Shown here piece by piece: positions 9,038 through 17,842 of a DNA stretch of 64,000 nucleotides; within the stretch, counting starts at the first letter, position 1; each line of letters opens with the position of its first letter. The stretch comes from an uncultured bacterium. Lineage in GTDB: Bacteria; Verrucomicrobiota; Lentisphaeria; Victivallales; Victivallaceae. The notes beneath the pieces were generated by a model, which made no database searches, was not told where the DNA came from, and saw only the letters and a list, made by a program, of their open reading frames with translations. The translations under genes and the position numbers were made by a program. The DNA lies in assembly GCA_900551245.1 (NCBI GenBank), contig URVC01000004.1, positions 67,580 through 131,579 of the forward strand, given 5' to 3'.

Positions 9038-9077
9038 AGTCTGATATAGACTATACAGCTGTTTTTTGTTTTCGCAA
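9038..9077 (-). promoter_or_regulatory. Promoter and probable operator of block A
   Basis: Minus-strand -35 TTGCGA (9072-9077) and -10 TATAGT (9050-9055) are separated by 16 bp. A perfect inverted repeat AGTCT-GATAT-AGACT (9038-9052) covers the -10 and the start region. The half-site length and position suit a dimeric GntR-type repressor. Two further CTGGTA half-like elements follow before the ribosome-binding site. Confidence 0.5.
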
Positions 9078-9180
9078 GAGGGAAAAAGGAAAAAAAAGGA
9101 AAATTTTTTTCTCCCGGGTTGAGTCCCCCGTTATGGAAGCAAGAGACCGCAAGGAAGCGGTCCATTCACTCTGTCGAATG

Positions 9181-9210
9181 CAAAAAGCCCTTCCCCCTCT
9201 CCGGGGAAAG
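9181..9210 (-). terminator. Rho-independent terminator of block B
   Basis: On the minus strand an 8-bp stem (9203-9210 with 9190-9197, one G-U pair) encloses a 5-base loop, and a TTTTT run (9182-9186) lies 3 bases beyond. It lies 30 bases after the stop of the glycosidase at 9241. A second stem (9145-9150 with 9157-9162) lies further on but lacks a T-run. Confidence 0.65.
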
Positions 9211-9240
9211 AGCTCTGTTTATCCGGTCCGAAAGAAGAAC

Positions 9241-12200
9241 TTACTCGGCGCGAACCAGTTCAAAGAAAGGCGTATTGGCCCCTTTGAGTTTCGCCGTGTT
9301 GACCGAGAGGGTGAGCGCGCCGTTGCGGTACTCCACCGGCAGCTCCTCCTCTCGTTCCCCCGCGAGGGTGAGGGCGTAGAGCTTCCAGGTTCCTCCATTC
9401 CGGTTTTGGATGGAGAGGGTGAACTCTCCGGTCCTGAGCAGGCCCGGCCCGGAACCCGGCTTCACCAGTCTGGCACGACCGGCCCCCAGCTCCATGCCGG
9501 AGTTGACCACTTCGGTCGCATAGACGATCACCATCCGGCGGCTCTCCGGCAGCGGCAGAGCGTCGAGCGAAGTAACGCCCACACAGCCCCGGGTGGAGTT
9601 TTTCAACACCGAAACCGCTCCGAGACGTTCGGCCTTCCCCTCCGCCATGGCCACCGCCTCCGTGCGCGGCGTCACCACTTTGAGCAGTTTTTCGCGGACA
9701 CGCATGGTGAGTTCCCCGGTATCGCTCTGGAAAATTCCCTTTGACGGAGCGCTGATGTTGTTCTGCGGCAGAATGCCGCGCATCTTCATCTCCTTCACCG
9801 TCCGGTCGAGCGAAAATTTTCCACCGACCGTCCGTTCGGAGACGTTGGTGAACCAGCCGTGAATTTCGACATCCGCGGCCCCCGCCGGAAGAACCGCGAG
9901 ATCCGGCGTCCGCCCGGCGGAGATTCCCTTCGGCGTCGGCGCCCACGGGAAGGCCAGCGAAAATCCGCTCATCAGCGCCAGTTTGGTCTGTTCGCCCGAA
10001 GGAGCCCGCATGCCGTTGCCGTCACTTTCCAGAAACTCTTTCGGGATCGTCAACGCCACCAGCTTTTTCGACGGCGTCACGTCGCCCCGCAGAAAGAGCA
10101 TGTTCGAAAGAAACTGCGCCGCCCGCAGAATCGGATTCGAACCGCTGCTGAAATTCTGGATCTGCATGTCGCCGCCCCGATTCAGCACCGGATGGGAATG
10201 AATCGCAAGCGAACTGAAATTCTGATAGGCGGCGTAGGCGTTGAACACCAGCCCGGCTTCGTACTGGTAAGGATTCCAGAAGCAGAAGTTGAACTCGCCG
10301 ACGAACTGCGGCCTCCCGGCCAGCCGCCCCCCGGCCAGATTGCGGAAATATCCGGCCGCCTGCCCGATCGCGCTCGACTGATTCACCATCGATCCCACCT
10401 GGAACCAGTTGGTCGGGTGACAGAAATAGACGTGGTTGTCGGTCACCTGCAACGTCTCCCAGCCGGCGGCGGCACTGTTGAGCTGCCGCTCGCAGTTCTC
10501 CGTGGTCAGCCCCTTGTATCCGGCGGCGCGGATGACGCTCTCGCACCAGCGGTTGGTCTCCTTGATCCGCTCATAGCAGAAGATGGAGTAGTCATTGATG
10601 AGCGGACTCTTCCGGTCCGGAATTTCCACCAATCCATCCCCGGCCTTGCGCAGCGGCTCCGGCCAGCGGGCACGCGGCACATTCGCATAGCGGTTTTTCA
10701 GCCAGCGGTTCCAGACGGAGAGCACGAACTTGTGATCTTCCGGAAACTGCCGCGCTGCCTCCGCGTAGCGCCCCATGCCGAGGTACTGTTCGTTGTAATA
10801 TTCGACCAGCACAATCGCCGGATCATCTTTCCACGCCAGCTTCGTATAGGGGTTGACGTGATTGAGCAGCGTGGTCGCGCCGTAGCGGAACCGTTCCTTC
10901 TCCAGTTCGCCCCCCATGTAAAGACGCATCTTATGCATGTTGCGCCGCCGGAAGGTCGCCTGATAGCCGCTGCCTTTGCTGTACAAATTGAAGGAGAAGA
11001 CCACAAACTGAACGTAAATGCCCTCCTTCTTGAACTCCGAGATGATATAGTCCCAGCGGTCGAGAAATTTCGGTGAAATCTTCATATCCTGCTGTGAATC
11101 CAGCATCAGCCACTGGTCGAGCCCGTGCATGCGGAAGAGATTGTATCCCTGCCGACGGGCCGCTCTGGCGAAACGCGTCACCGTCCGCCGGAACTCGCGA
11201 TCACCCGGCGTCCGCCAGACATCGTCGGGAAGAAAGCTGGTAAATCCATGCAGGCGGACCGGTTTCCCCGGTTGTTTTTCAAATTCGAGCAATCCGCTCC
11301 GGCCGACCACCGCCCGCCCGAATTTCCCGGCAGGAGCATCGATCATGGCGGAGAGATCCAGCGCGGTGCCCGGTTCGATCTGAATTTTCTTCGCGTCAAT
11401 CGCCTTCCAGTTCTCATCGGCGACGAAACGGACCGGCGGCTCCGGGGTGCCCCAGACCAGTTTCCAGCCTCCGCTCCCGCTGCGCACTTTGACCGCGAGC
11501 AAATTCCGCCCCTTTCTGACCGGGAGAAGAACCTCATTGTCGCCGGGGGAGAAGGCGTTGCTGCCGTTGCCCTTTTTCATCGTCGAGCCGACCTTTTCTC
11601 CGTTGAGATACGCCTCAAAGAACCAGTCCGCGGCGAATCCGGCACGCATCATACCCGCCTCCGGCGCGTCGATCACGGAGAAAACCACGGCCGGCTCCGA
11701 GCCGACCCGCTGCCCCAGCCGGACAAAGTCAATCAGATGCCGCCTGCCCGGTGTCGCATCAAACGGAATCGTCAGAGAAACATCCGGCTCACCGACCGGC
11801 ATTGCCCGGTAGGTGCCGGGATCCTTGAAATATACGTTCCAGCGGGAACCGAACCGGAGCGGTATTGTCGTAAATTGCTGAATGGAAACATCCTGGATCA
11901 CCGTTTCTCCGGAAGCCGTACCGATCTGAAAACAGAATTCACTGCCCTCCCCCGCCTTCGGCAATCCGCCGGGAGAGAACACAAAGGAGTGCTCGGCTTC
12001 CCCCGGAGGCAGTTCAACCGTCCGCGTCAACCCGAGATTGCGCCGGGGATTCCGGCTGGTCCGGTAGGAGACGAAGATGGAGCCGCGCGTCTGCCGCTGT
12101 GTGGTGAAGCGGACAAGGTACTCTTTCGACGGGTCCAGCTCCATCGACTGCACCAGCTGAAGGCGACCGTTGTTATCCGCAAATCTCTGCGGCAAGACGG

Positions 12201-12375
12201 AACGATAACGATTGCCGGCAAAGGAGACCGGCGTGTTCTGCGAATTCAGTCCGCTCTGGCGAAGGACCCGCCAATGCCGCCCGCCATCCTGAAAATCTCC
12301 GTTTTTCGCCATTTCCCGGGCGGGGAGAGCAAGCACCGCAACAACGGTCCAGAGAACAATAAACAGTTTCTTCAT
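9241..12375 (-). CDS. Large secreted glycoside hydrolase-like protein (GH-A barrel with N-terminal beta-sandwich domains)
   Basis: A 1044-residue exported protein with signal peptide MKKLFIVLWTVVAVLALPA. Residues 20-170 and 180-310 look like binding jelly rolls; the second contains LNGEKVG and NLLAVKVRSG as in GH2-like sugar-binding domains. A TIM barrel begins near residue 370 (GYNLFRMHGLD). The likely acid/base is Glu529 in VEYYNEQ and the nucleophile Glu694 in FVGEFNF, the spacing of clan GH-A. The last 200 residues are beta-rich. Two starts are possible: the ATG at 12375, or a TTG at 12381 closer to AGGAG. The family was not recognised beyond the clan and the substrate is unknown. It follows the frameshifted pseudopilin by 30 bases (block B). 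Confidence 0.65.
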   Translation of the reverse strand: MKKLFIVLWTVVAVLALPAREMAKNGDFQDGGRHWRVLRQSGLNSQNTPVSFAGNRYRSVLPQRFADNNGRLQLVQSMELDPSKEYLVRFTTQRQTRGSIFVSYRTSRNPRRNLGLTRTVELPPGEAEHSFVFSPGGLPKAGEGSEFCFQIGTASGETVIQDVSIQQFTTIPLRFGSRWNVYFKDPGTYRAMPVGEPDVSLTIPFDATPGRRHLIDFVRLGQRVGSEPAVVFSVIDAPEAGMMRAGFAADWFFEAYLNGEKVGSTMKKGNGSNAFSPGDNEVLLPVRKGRNLLAVKVRSGSGGWKLVWGTPEPPVRFVADENWKAIDAKKIQIEPGTALDLSAMIDAPAGKFGRAVVGRSGLLEFEKQPGKPVRLHGFTSFLPDDVWRTPGDREFRRTVTRFARAARRQGYNLFRMHGLDQWLMLDSQQDMKISPKFLDRWDYIISEFKKEGIYVQFVVFSFNLYSKGSGYQATFRRRNMHKMRLYMGGELEKERFRYGATTLLNHVNPYTKLAWKDDPAIVLVEYYNEQYLGMGRYAEAARQFPEDHKFVLSVWNRWLKNRYANVPRARWPEPLRKAGDGLVEIPDRKSPLINDYSIFCYERIKETNRWCESVIRAAGYKGLTTENCERQLNSAAAGWETLQVTDNHVYFCHPTNWFQVGSMVNQSSAIGQAAGYFRNLAGGRLAGRPQFVGEFNFCFWNPYQYEAGLVFNAYAAYQNFSSLAIHSHPVLNRGGDMQIQNFSSGSNPILRAAQFLSNMLFLRGDVTPSKKLVALTIPKEFLESDGNGMRAPSGEQTKLALMSGFSLAFPWAPTPKGISAGRTPDLAVLPAGAADVEIHGWFTNVSERTVGGKFSLDRTVKEMKMRGILPQNNISAPSKGIFQSDTGELTMRVREKLLKVVTPRTEAVAMAEGKAERLGAVSVLKNSTRGCVGVTSLDALPLPESRRMVIVYATEVVNSGMELGAGRARLVKPGSGPGLLRTGEFTLSIQNRNGGTWKLYALTLAGEREEELPVEYRNGALTLSVNTAKLKGANTPFFELVRAE

Positions 12376-12405
12376 CTTCAAAGGTTCTCCTGCATTTCCC
12401 TTCAG

Positions 12406-13111
12406 TTACTTCCACGGCTTCCAGAGCCGTTCGTCTTCAGCCACACGCGGCGGAAGACGGTAGAATTTCACATGGCCGTCGGCGAGCAGCAGATTGACTC
12501 CGTTGTGACGTTGCAGACCGAATTTTTCCGGCCCCGGCGACGCCTTGCTGGTGTCCCCGTTATTGAGCGACACGTAGATGAAGTTGTTGGAATTCGGAGA
12601 AGCCAGCGGACTCGGTTCCCCGACAATACAGGTTGCGGAGGGTGAAATGAAGTGATGGCTCTTCATTCCAATCATAACGCCGCGTCGGCCGCCGTAATAG
12701 TTCGGCATGGCGATCACCGATGTGGTATCGTAGCTGAACGGCACCCCCCACTGTTCCGCTTTTGCTCCGTTGTCGGAAGGGCAGAGCCAGACGGCAAACG
12801 CCTTCAGATTGGCGGTATTCTCCGCCGTGCGGGTCACCCACTTCAATCCCAGATAGGGACTGACCGGATAGGGAAAGTTCGCTCCCGGCACCGAAGCATT
12901 GCTGTTATACCAGCGATGCGGGAACCAGTCAGCATTATCCTGATAATAGAGCGCTACCGCCGTGCCGATCTGCTTGAGTCTGGCACTGCAACTTGAAATC
13001 TGTGCCCGCATCCGGGCTTTGTTCAACGCGGGCAGCAGCATCGACGCCAGAATCGCGATGATCGCTATTACGACGAGAAGTTCAATTAGAGTAAAAAAAT
13101 TTGTTTCTCAT
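12406..13111 (-). pseudogene. Pseudopilin-like gene of block B with a frameshift in a T7 tract
   Basis: The intact-looking part (211 codons, from [11 protein letters not shown] at 13041) lacks the start of the pilin-like domain. Upstream, the ATG at 13109-13111 begins MRNKFF, then a run of seven T (13093-13099, plus strand A7) shifts the frame and meets TGA nine codons in. With six T the product would read [14 protein letters not shown] and match its paralogues. The other frame has no start codon before 13041. The rest is well preserved: CSARLKQIG after the helix and [15 protein letters not shown] near the end. This could be a recent inactivation, a phase-variable tract, slippage-dependent expression, or a sequencing error. 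A good promoter lies upstream. Confidence 0.75.
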
Positions 13112-13179
13112 AATTCTGCCCTTTGCCATTGTTGTTCCCCGCAGGAAACTGCTCGTGTTGAAATCTCACCATTGCTTAA

Positions 13180-13212
13180 GTATATTATACCGGGAAACGG
13201 CCTTTTTGAAAA
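13180..13212 (-). promoter_or_regulatory. Promoter of block B
   Basis: Minus-strand -35 TTTTCA (13207-13212) and -10 TATAAT (13184-13189) are spaced by 17 bp. An 11-bp palindrome GTATATTATAC (13180-13190) includes the -10. The 153-bp gap between the two divergent genes also has to hold the promoter of the AraC gene, for which only weak elements are visible. Confidence 0.55.
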
Positions 13213-13264
13213 CATCAAATTTTGCCGTTCTTATATCAAAAATTGTCGTCGGGGAGAAACCGGA

Positions 13265-14179
13265 ATGAGCGAGGAAGCCGAAAATGCAGTTCGATGCTTT
13301 GAGCATTGGAGTCGAACGCACGTTGTCTTTTATCATAATGATACGCGATTGACTGCCATGTTTCCCTTCAACCGGAGCATTCACAAGGAGAATGTCTGCC
13401 GAAGCATCAAACTCTGCGGCTATGAGCGTACCTGCCAGCGATTTGATCAGGAACAGCTGCTGGCCAATGCCTGGAAATTCCGGAACGGCGGCATCAAACT
13501 GTGCCCGGGCGGTGTATGGGAGTGGATTCATGCCGTCTACTGGCAGGATGATCTTCTGGGAATCCTTCTGGCCGGAAGCCGCCGGGCAAATTCAAAACTT
13601 GCACGGAAATATCCGGTTTACCAGAGTTCGGAGCCGCCCTGGCAACTTCCGGCCGACTGCGATGCCGACGCGCTCCTGCCGGTCGACGAAGCAAACAACG
13701 AAGATGAATGGATTATGGAAGGGCTCCGACAGCTGGCTGCGCGACTCCAGAATCTCGCCCACCGCCAATGCGAAAAGAGTCTCGGCGAAAACCGGTTGTC
13801 ACAGGCAGATCGACTCAGGCTGCTCATTGACCGCTGGTACAGAATTAATGGATTCAACATCAGGTTTCTCGCCCGTCACTACCACCTGAGTGCAAGCCGG
13901 ATGTATCATGTGATCAAGCAGGAGACCGGGAAATCTCTCAAAGAGCTGGTGAACGAAATCCGATTGGCAGATGCACGCAATCTGCTGGAACACTCCAGTT
14001 TTCAGATCGGGCAGATCGCTGATTACTGCGGCTTCTCGACGAGCGCCTATTTTTTCCGCGTATTCAAAAAAGAGTTCGGCATGACGCCGCAGGAATACCG
14101 GGAAACATTTCTACACGGCAAGTCCGCCTCGAACAAGCCGGAGAAAAACAGGAGATCCCCCTCCCCGTCTCGCCCCTGA
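13265..14179 (+). CDS. AraC-family transcriptional regulator, possible PocR-like sensor domain
   Basis: A 304-residue regulator. The C-terminal ~100 residues are a double helix-turn-helix of the AraC/XylS type: FNIRFLARHYHLSASRMYHVIK, then IGQIADYCGFSTSAYFFRVFKKEFG and the closing TPQEYR. The N-terminal domain has conserved Cys residues (CRSIKLCGYERTC) and GGIKLCPGGVWEWIHAV, reminiscent of PocR-type ligand-binding domains. That assignment is tentative. The start at 13265 has GGGGAG 9 bases upstream; earlier in-frame codons run through the divergent promoter and are unlikely to be translated. It is divergent from block B and upstream of block C, so it may control either. Confidence 0.8.
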   Translation: MSEEAENAVRCFEHWSRTHVVFYHNDTRLTAMFPFNRSIHKENVCRSIKLCGYERTCQRFDQEQLLANAWKFRNGGIKLCPGGVWEWIHAVYWQDDLLGILLAGSRRANSKLARKYPVYQSSEPPWQLPADCDADALLPVDEANNEDEWIMEGLRQLAARLQNLAHRQCEKSLGENRLSQADRLRLLIDRWYRINGFNIRFLARHYHLSASRMYHVIKQETGKSLKELVNEIRLADARNLLEHSSFQIGQIADYCGFSTSAYFFRVFKKEFGMTPQEYRETFLHGKSASNKPEKNRRSPSPSRP

Positions 14180-14358
14180 CCCTCTTCGCCGCCCCCTGCA
14201 GCATCCATTCTGCAAAGTCGTAATTCGACAGGGACTTCCCGCCATCTCGCGCCGGAGCGGGAAACCGGTTCGAAGCCTCTGCCATCCCTCCGGCGGGGGC
14301 TGTTTTCCCGTTTCGCCCAAAAGGTGACAAAACAATAAGTAATGTAACATCATTGCAA

Positions 14359-14387
14359 TTGCTTTTCCTTGCAGTTTCGCCTATAAT
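14359..14387 (+). promoter_or_regulatory. Promoter of block C
   Basis: TTGCTT (14359-14364) and a consensus TATAAT (14382-14387) are 17 bp apart. The palindrome GCAATTGC (14355-14362) overlaps the -35 and is a candidate operator. The rest of the 241-bp gap (14180-14420) holds a GC-rich inverted repeat TTCCCGC/GCGGGAA (14236-14242 and 14257-14263) with no T-run, possibly the end of the AraC transcript. Confidence 0.65.
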
Positions 14388-14420
14388 TAATATAACGAAA
14401 CAATCGATAAGGAGACGACG

Positions 14421-16040
14421 ATGACTACACTGCCGGGAAGTTTCATTGCAACAGGCAATATTCCCTATGCGACGACCGGGTATCACGAAGAGCCGCTGTC
14501 ACTGCTCTTCGGCATGTGCAACGGCGCCATGCAATTCAACAACCGGGTCTTTCTGTACGGCGACAGACTGATCCGGGTGAACTTGAACTGGATCCGGGAC
14601 TACATCCTCACCATGAAAGGGTTCCGGTACACGGAACCGGATCTGGTCAGCTTCCCGGACCTGCTGCTCGAGAAACAGCATCCGAAAGGCTTTTTCTATG
14701 AGATCATCGCCCCCCTCACAGACGGGCATTCCGGCCGGCCGTGGGTGGAAAACGGCGTGCGTCACCAGATTTCCTCCCCGGAATGCTGCTATTATGAAGA
14801 GGGACTCGACTTCGGTCTCTGCCGCCTCGAACTCGAGGCCGACATCGAATACCTGATGGTCGAAGGGGTCTACATGATCTGGCAGGCGACCGGGGATGAC
14901 GACTGGCTGAAACGCAATCTGCCGCGGGTCGAAAAAGGGTTGCGCTACGTCGTCACCGATCCCCTGCGCTGGGATGCCGCTCACGGCCTGGCCAAACGGC
15001 CGCGCACGCTCGACACCTGGGATTTTCTGGACAGCGCCCGCTCCCAGACCGATCGGGAAATTCATCCTGACGACCCCATGGGAATCTTCCACGGCGACAA
15101 CACCGGCTTGTATCACTCCAAACTGCTGATGGCGAAACTCTATCGCTATCTCGGCGATGAAGCCTCCGCCGTCCGGCACGAGGAGGAGGCCGCCGCGTTG
15201 CGCGAACGGATCATGAAGTATCTGTGGAACGGCGACTTTTTCCGCCACTTCCTGCCGCTGGATTCGGTGAATTACGGCGTGGACGAGGAGCGGCAGATGA
15301 GCCTCTCCAACGCCTATGCGCTGAACCGGGAGATCCTCGATTTTGACCAGAAGCGGCGCGTCATCGCCTCCTACCGGGCGATGCGGGAGAAATATCAGGG
15401 AGAATTTGACGACTTCCGCAATCTGGAACCGCCCTACCCGCTCTTTCACGGAATGAAGGCCGGAGCTTACGTCAACGGCGCCATCGCCCCGTTTGTCGCC
15501 GGCGAGCTGGCGCTCGGCGCGTTCGAGACCGGCGAAGAGGAGTACGGGGTGGACATTTTGAAACGGATGGGGCGCAAAATCAGCCGCGACGGAAAAGTGG
15601 CGTTTCTCTACGACTACTCCGGCAACGACATCGGCGGCGGACCGCGCTGCTGGTGCGGCGCCGAGCTCATGCATGCCGAATGCGCCGGACTGGCGGGGGT
15701 GGTGGACAACGGCAAACTGTTCCGCGACGTGACGCTTTCGCCGCGCTTCGTCGCCGCCGGGGAGAAAAAGGCACACGTCCGCCTCGAATATGCGGCGTCT
15801 GGCGCCGCAGTGGAATACCATTACACATGGGATGCGGCGAAAGGCCAAATCACCTTCTCCCTGCTCTCACAGCATGAACGGTGCCGTCTGCGGATGCTCC
15901 TGCCGAACAATGCCGGTACCCCCTCGTGCCGCATCGACGATGTACCGGTTCCCGGCCGCCTCGAACAGGTGGGCAGCAGCCGGTATCTGGTGATTGACAC
16001 ATTTCCGGCAGAAAAAACGGGGATCATTGATTTTGAATGA
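14421..16040 (+). CDS. Cytosolic six-hairpin glycosidase-like protein
   Basis: A 539-residue protein without signal peptide. It has the long alternating helix pattern and Trp/Asp-rich loops of (alpha/alpha)6-toroid glycosidases (GH15, GH63, GH78, GH94 type): DWLKRNLPRVEKGLRYV, LDTWDFLDSARSQTD, HGDNTGLYHSKLLMAKLYRYLGD and RFRNLEPPYPLFHG-like loops, ending in a small beta domain. Asp and Glu in those loops (for example DTWDF and GAELMHAE) are the likely catalytic positions, but the family could not be fixed. AAGGAG lies 6 bases before the ATG. The stop overlaps the transporter start as ATGA, so import and intracellular hydrolysis are probably coupled. Confidence 0.6.
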   Translation: MTTLPGSFIATGNIPYATTGYHEEPLSLLFGMCNGAMQFNNRVFLYGDRLIRVNLNWIRDYILTMKGFRYTEPDLVSFPDLLLEKQHPKGFFYEIIAPLTDGHSGRPWVENGVRHQISSPECCYYEEGLDFGLCRLELEADIEYLMVEGVYMIWQATGDDDWLKRNLPRVEKGLRYVVTDPLRWDAAHGLAKRPRTLDTWDFLDSARSQTDREIHPDDPMGIFHGDNTGLYHSKLLMAKLYRYLGDEASAVRHEEEAAALRERIMKYLWNGDFFRHFLPLDSVNYGVDEERQMSLSNAYALNREILDFDQKRRVIASYRAMREKYQGEFDDFRNLEPPYPLFHGMKAGAYVNGAIAPFVAGELALGAFETGEEEYGVDILKRMGRKISRDGKVAFLYDYSGNDIGGGPRCWCGAELMHAECAGLAGVVDNGKLFRDVTLSPRFVAAGEKKAHVRLEYAASGAAVEYHYTWDAAKGQITFSLLSQHERCRLRMLLPNNAGTPSCRIDDVPVPGRLEQVGSSRYLVIDTFPAEKTGIIDFE

Positions 16041-16918
16041 TTTACGGAGTCATTCTACTTCTTTTAACCGGCCTTTGCTGGGTCGGGATCGGCATTACCG
16101 TCAGCCAGGCGGCGGCGGAACGGCTGGATATGAATTTCATCCAGTTCGGGGCCTCGCTGCTGGTTGCCGCCGCGGCGGCCGGTGCGATTCTGTTTCAGCC
16201 GCCGCTGGCCGGAACGTTGCATCAAAAAGTGCTGATCTGCGGAGCCGTCCTGCTTGCCGGAATGAGCAACTATCTGATGTTGAATCTGATGCGCTGCGCC
16301 ATGGTCCTCGGGGACAATGGCGCGGTATGGGGCATCACGCAGAGTGCGCTGCTCTGTCCGTTCGTGATGGGGATGCTGTTCTTTCAGGTGGCGCCGACCT
16401 GGAACCGGCTGGGCGGTCTGGCGCTGCTTCTGGGAGGAATCTTCCTGTTCAGCCGCGCCGTTCCGCTCCGCGGGAAGCGGTCGCGGAAATGGCTGTGGCC
16501 GGCCTTCGGAGCGTTTGCCGCCTCGGGGTTGGCGCAATGTTTTGCCAATTTGCCGTCCTACTGGGGAGAGATCGGGATGAGCAGCGAACTGCGCGCCTGT
16601 CTGGTCCAGTTCGGCACCGTCTCGCTGTTTGCGCTGACGGCGCCGTTTGCGCGGCGCAGGATACGGCCGAAAGGGTGCTGGAAAGCGATTCTTCTGTTGA
16701 GCGTGGTGCAGATTCTCGCCTTGTTTTTCTTCTTTTACCGTGGTCTGAACATCGTGGCGGAACAGGGAGGCGGCTCGATCGGCTATCCGATTGCGCAGGG
16801 AAGCTGCATCGCATTTTTTCTGCTGTACAACCGGTTCATCCGGCACGAACCGTGTTCCACGTGTGTATTCTGGGCATTTCCGCTGATCTGCGGCGGAATC
16901 GTCCTGATGGCCTTATAG
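16037..16918 (+). CDS. DMT-superfamily (EamA/RhaT-like) membrane transporter
   Basis: A 293-residue protein with about ten transmembrane helices and no other domain, in two similar halves (helices to about 140, then from about 150), as in drug/metabolite transporters. It shares its first 4 bases with the preceding glycosidase gene. In this position it is most simply a permease for the sugar or oligosaccharide handled by that enzyme, in the way RhaT imports rhamnose. That is inferred from neighbourhood only. It is the only sugar-importer candidate in the whole carbohydrate region. Confidence 0.7.
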   Translation: MIYGVILLLLTGLCWVGIGITVSQAAAERLDMNFIQFGASLLVAAAAAGAILFQPPLAGTLHQKVLICGAVLLAGMSNYLMLNLMRCAMVLGDNGAVWGITQSALLCPFVMGMLFFQVAPTWNRLGGLALLLGGIFLFSRAVPLRGKRSRKWLWPAFGAFAASGLAQCFANLPSYWGEIGMSSELRACLVQFGTVSLFALTAPFARRRIRPKGCWKAILLLSVVQILALFFFFYRGLNIVAEQGGGSIGYPIAQGSCIAFFLLYNRFIRHEPCSTCVFWAFPLICGGIVLMAL

Positions 16919-16955
16919 AACCGAGCAAGAATAATTTATTTGAAAGGAAGAGCTT

Positions 16956-17735
16956 ATGAAGAAACAAACCAATCAAAAAAGCAGTATTTTCACCCTTATC
17001 GAACTCCTGATCGTCATCGCGATCATCGCCATTCTCGCAGCGATGCTGCTGCCTGCGTTGAACAAAGCGCGAAGCAGTGCACGAAGCAGCCGGTGTATCA
17101 GTAATTGCAAGCAAATTGGCTTTGCTGTTTTCGCATATGCAGCGGACTACCGAGATTTTGCTCCGCCGTTGCAATCGGATAGTTGGAGACTGCGGGCGTT
17201 TAATAACATTGTAGGTATTTTCAGACCTGCCGGACTTACAGAACTTGCAGAGCCAGGCATTCAAGGAAGATATTTATCTATTAAGTTGCTTGCCTGTCCG
17301 GAAATGCCTTCACAAAACATGACAGGCACAGGTACGGTCGACAATATTCGATATGACTGGTGGGTAATGAATTCGCATTATGGGATCAATGAGCACCTGT
17401 ATGATGCAAACCGTATAAATACAGACGGGGGGAGCATTCGACTCGGCTCCATTCACTCTCCTGCCGCCAAGTATTTGTTAGTAGACAGTTGGAATAATAC
17501 TTCTGCGAAAATTCCGAATATGAACCTCGGACACTGGCGCCTGAGCACAACTGCGTTCTCACAAACATCGACATCATATGCTACTTTTGCCGGACGACAT
17601 CCCAACAACCGTTTTAATGCCGCGCGCGTTGATGGCAGTGTAAAGAGCGGGAGAGTTGATAATCCAGTGAATCCATATATTCAACTAGATCTACAGAGCT
17701 CATCCAATCCGACAGCATTTATCTATAATCAATAG
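16956..17735 (+). CDS. Pseudopilin-like protein, block C
   Basis: A 259-residue member of the FTLIELL family. The leader [11 protein letters not shown] is followed by the pilin-like helix (Ile instead of Gly before Phe+1, Glu+5 kept), then CISNCKQIG. The C-terminal part has [18 protein letters not shown], the His...AspGly signature. AAAGGAAG stands 7 bases before the ATG. From this gene on, up to about 24100, base composition drops visibly toward A+T compared with the flanks. It separates a cytosolic enzyme/transporter pair from the exported amylase and the lipoprotein. Confidence 0.85.
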   Translation: MKKQTNQKSSIFTLIELLIVIAIIAILAAMLLPALNKARSSARSSRCISNCKQIGFAVFAYAADYRDFAPPLQSDSWRLRAFNNIVGIFRPAGLTELAEPGIQGRYLSIKLLACPEMPSQNMTGTGTVDNIRYDWWVMNSHYGINEHLYDANRINTDGGSIRLGSIHSPAAKYLLVDSWNNTSAKIPNMNLGHWRLSTTAFSQTSTSYATFAGRHPNNRFNAARVDGSVKSGRVDNPVNPYIQLDLQSSSNPTAFIYNQ

Positions 17736-17842
17736 AAAGATACAACAATGCAAGAAACAAACGGTTATCAGAGAAAAGAGACACCTTTGTTGAACAACTA
17801 CGAGTAAAACAAAGTGATATCTCACACAGAAGGAAAAAATTG

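Noticed and set aside
12962..13264. Extending the AraC protein (13265) upstream to an earlier in-frame start
   Set aside because: The added part would be antisense to the block B pseudopilin and lie across its promoter; the ATG at 13265 has a good ribosome-binding site.
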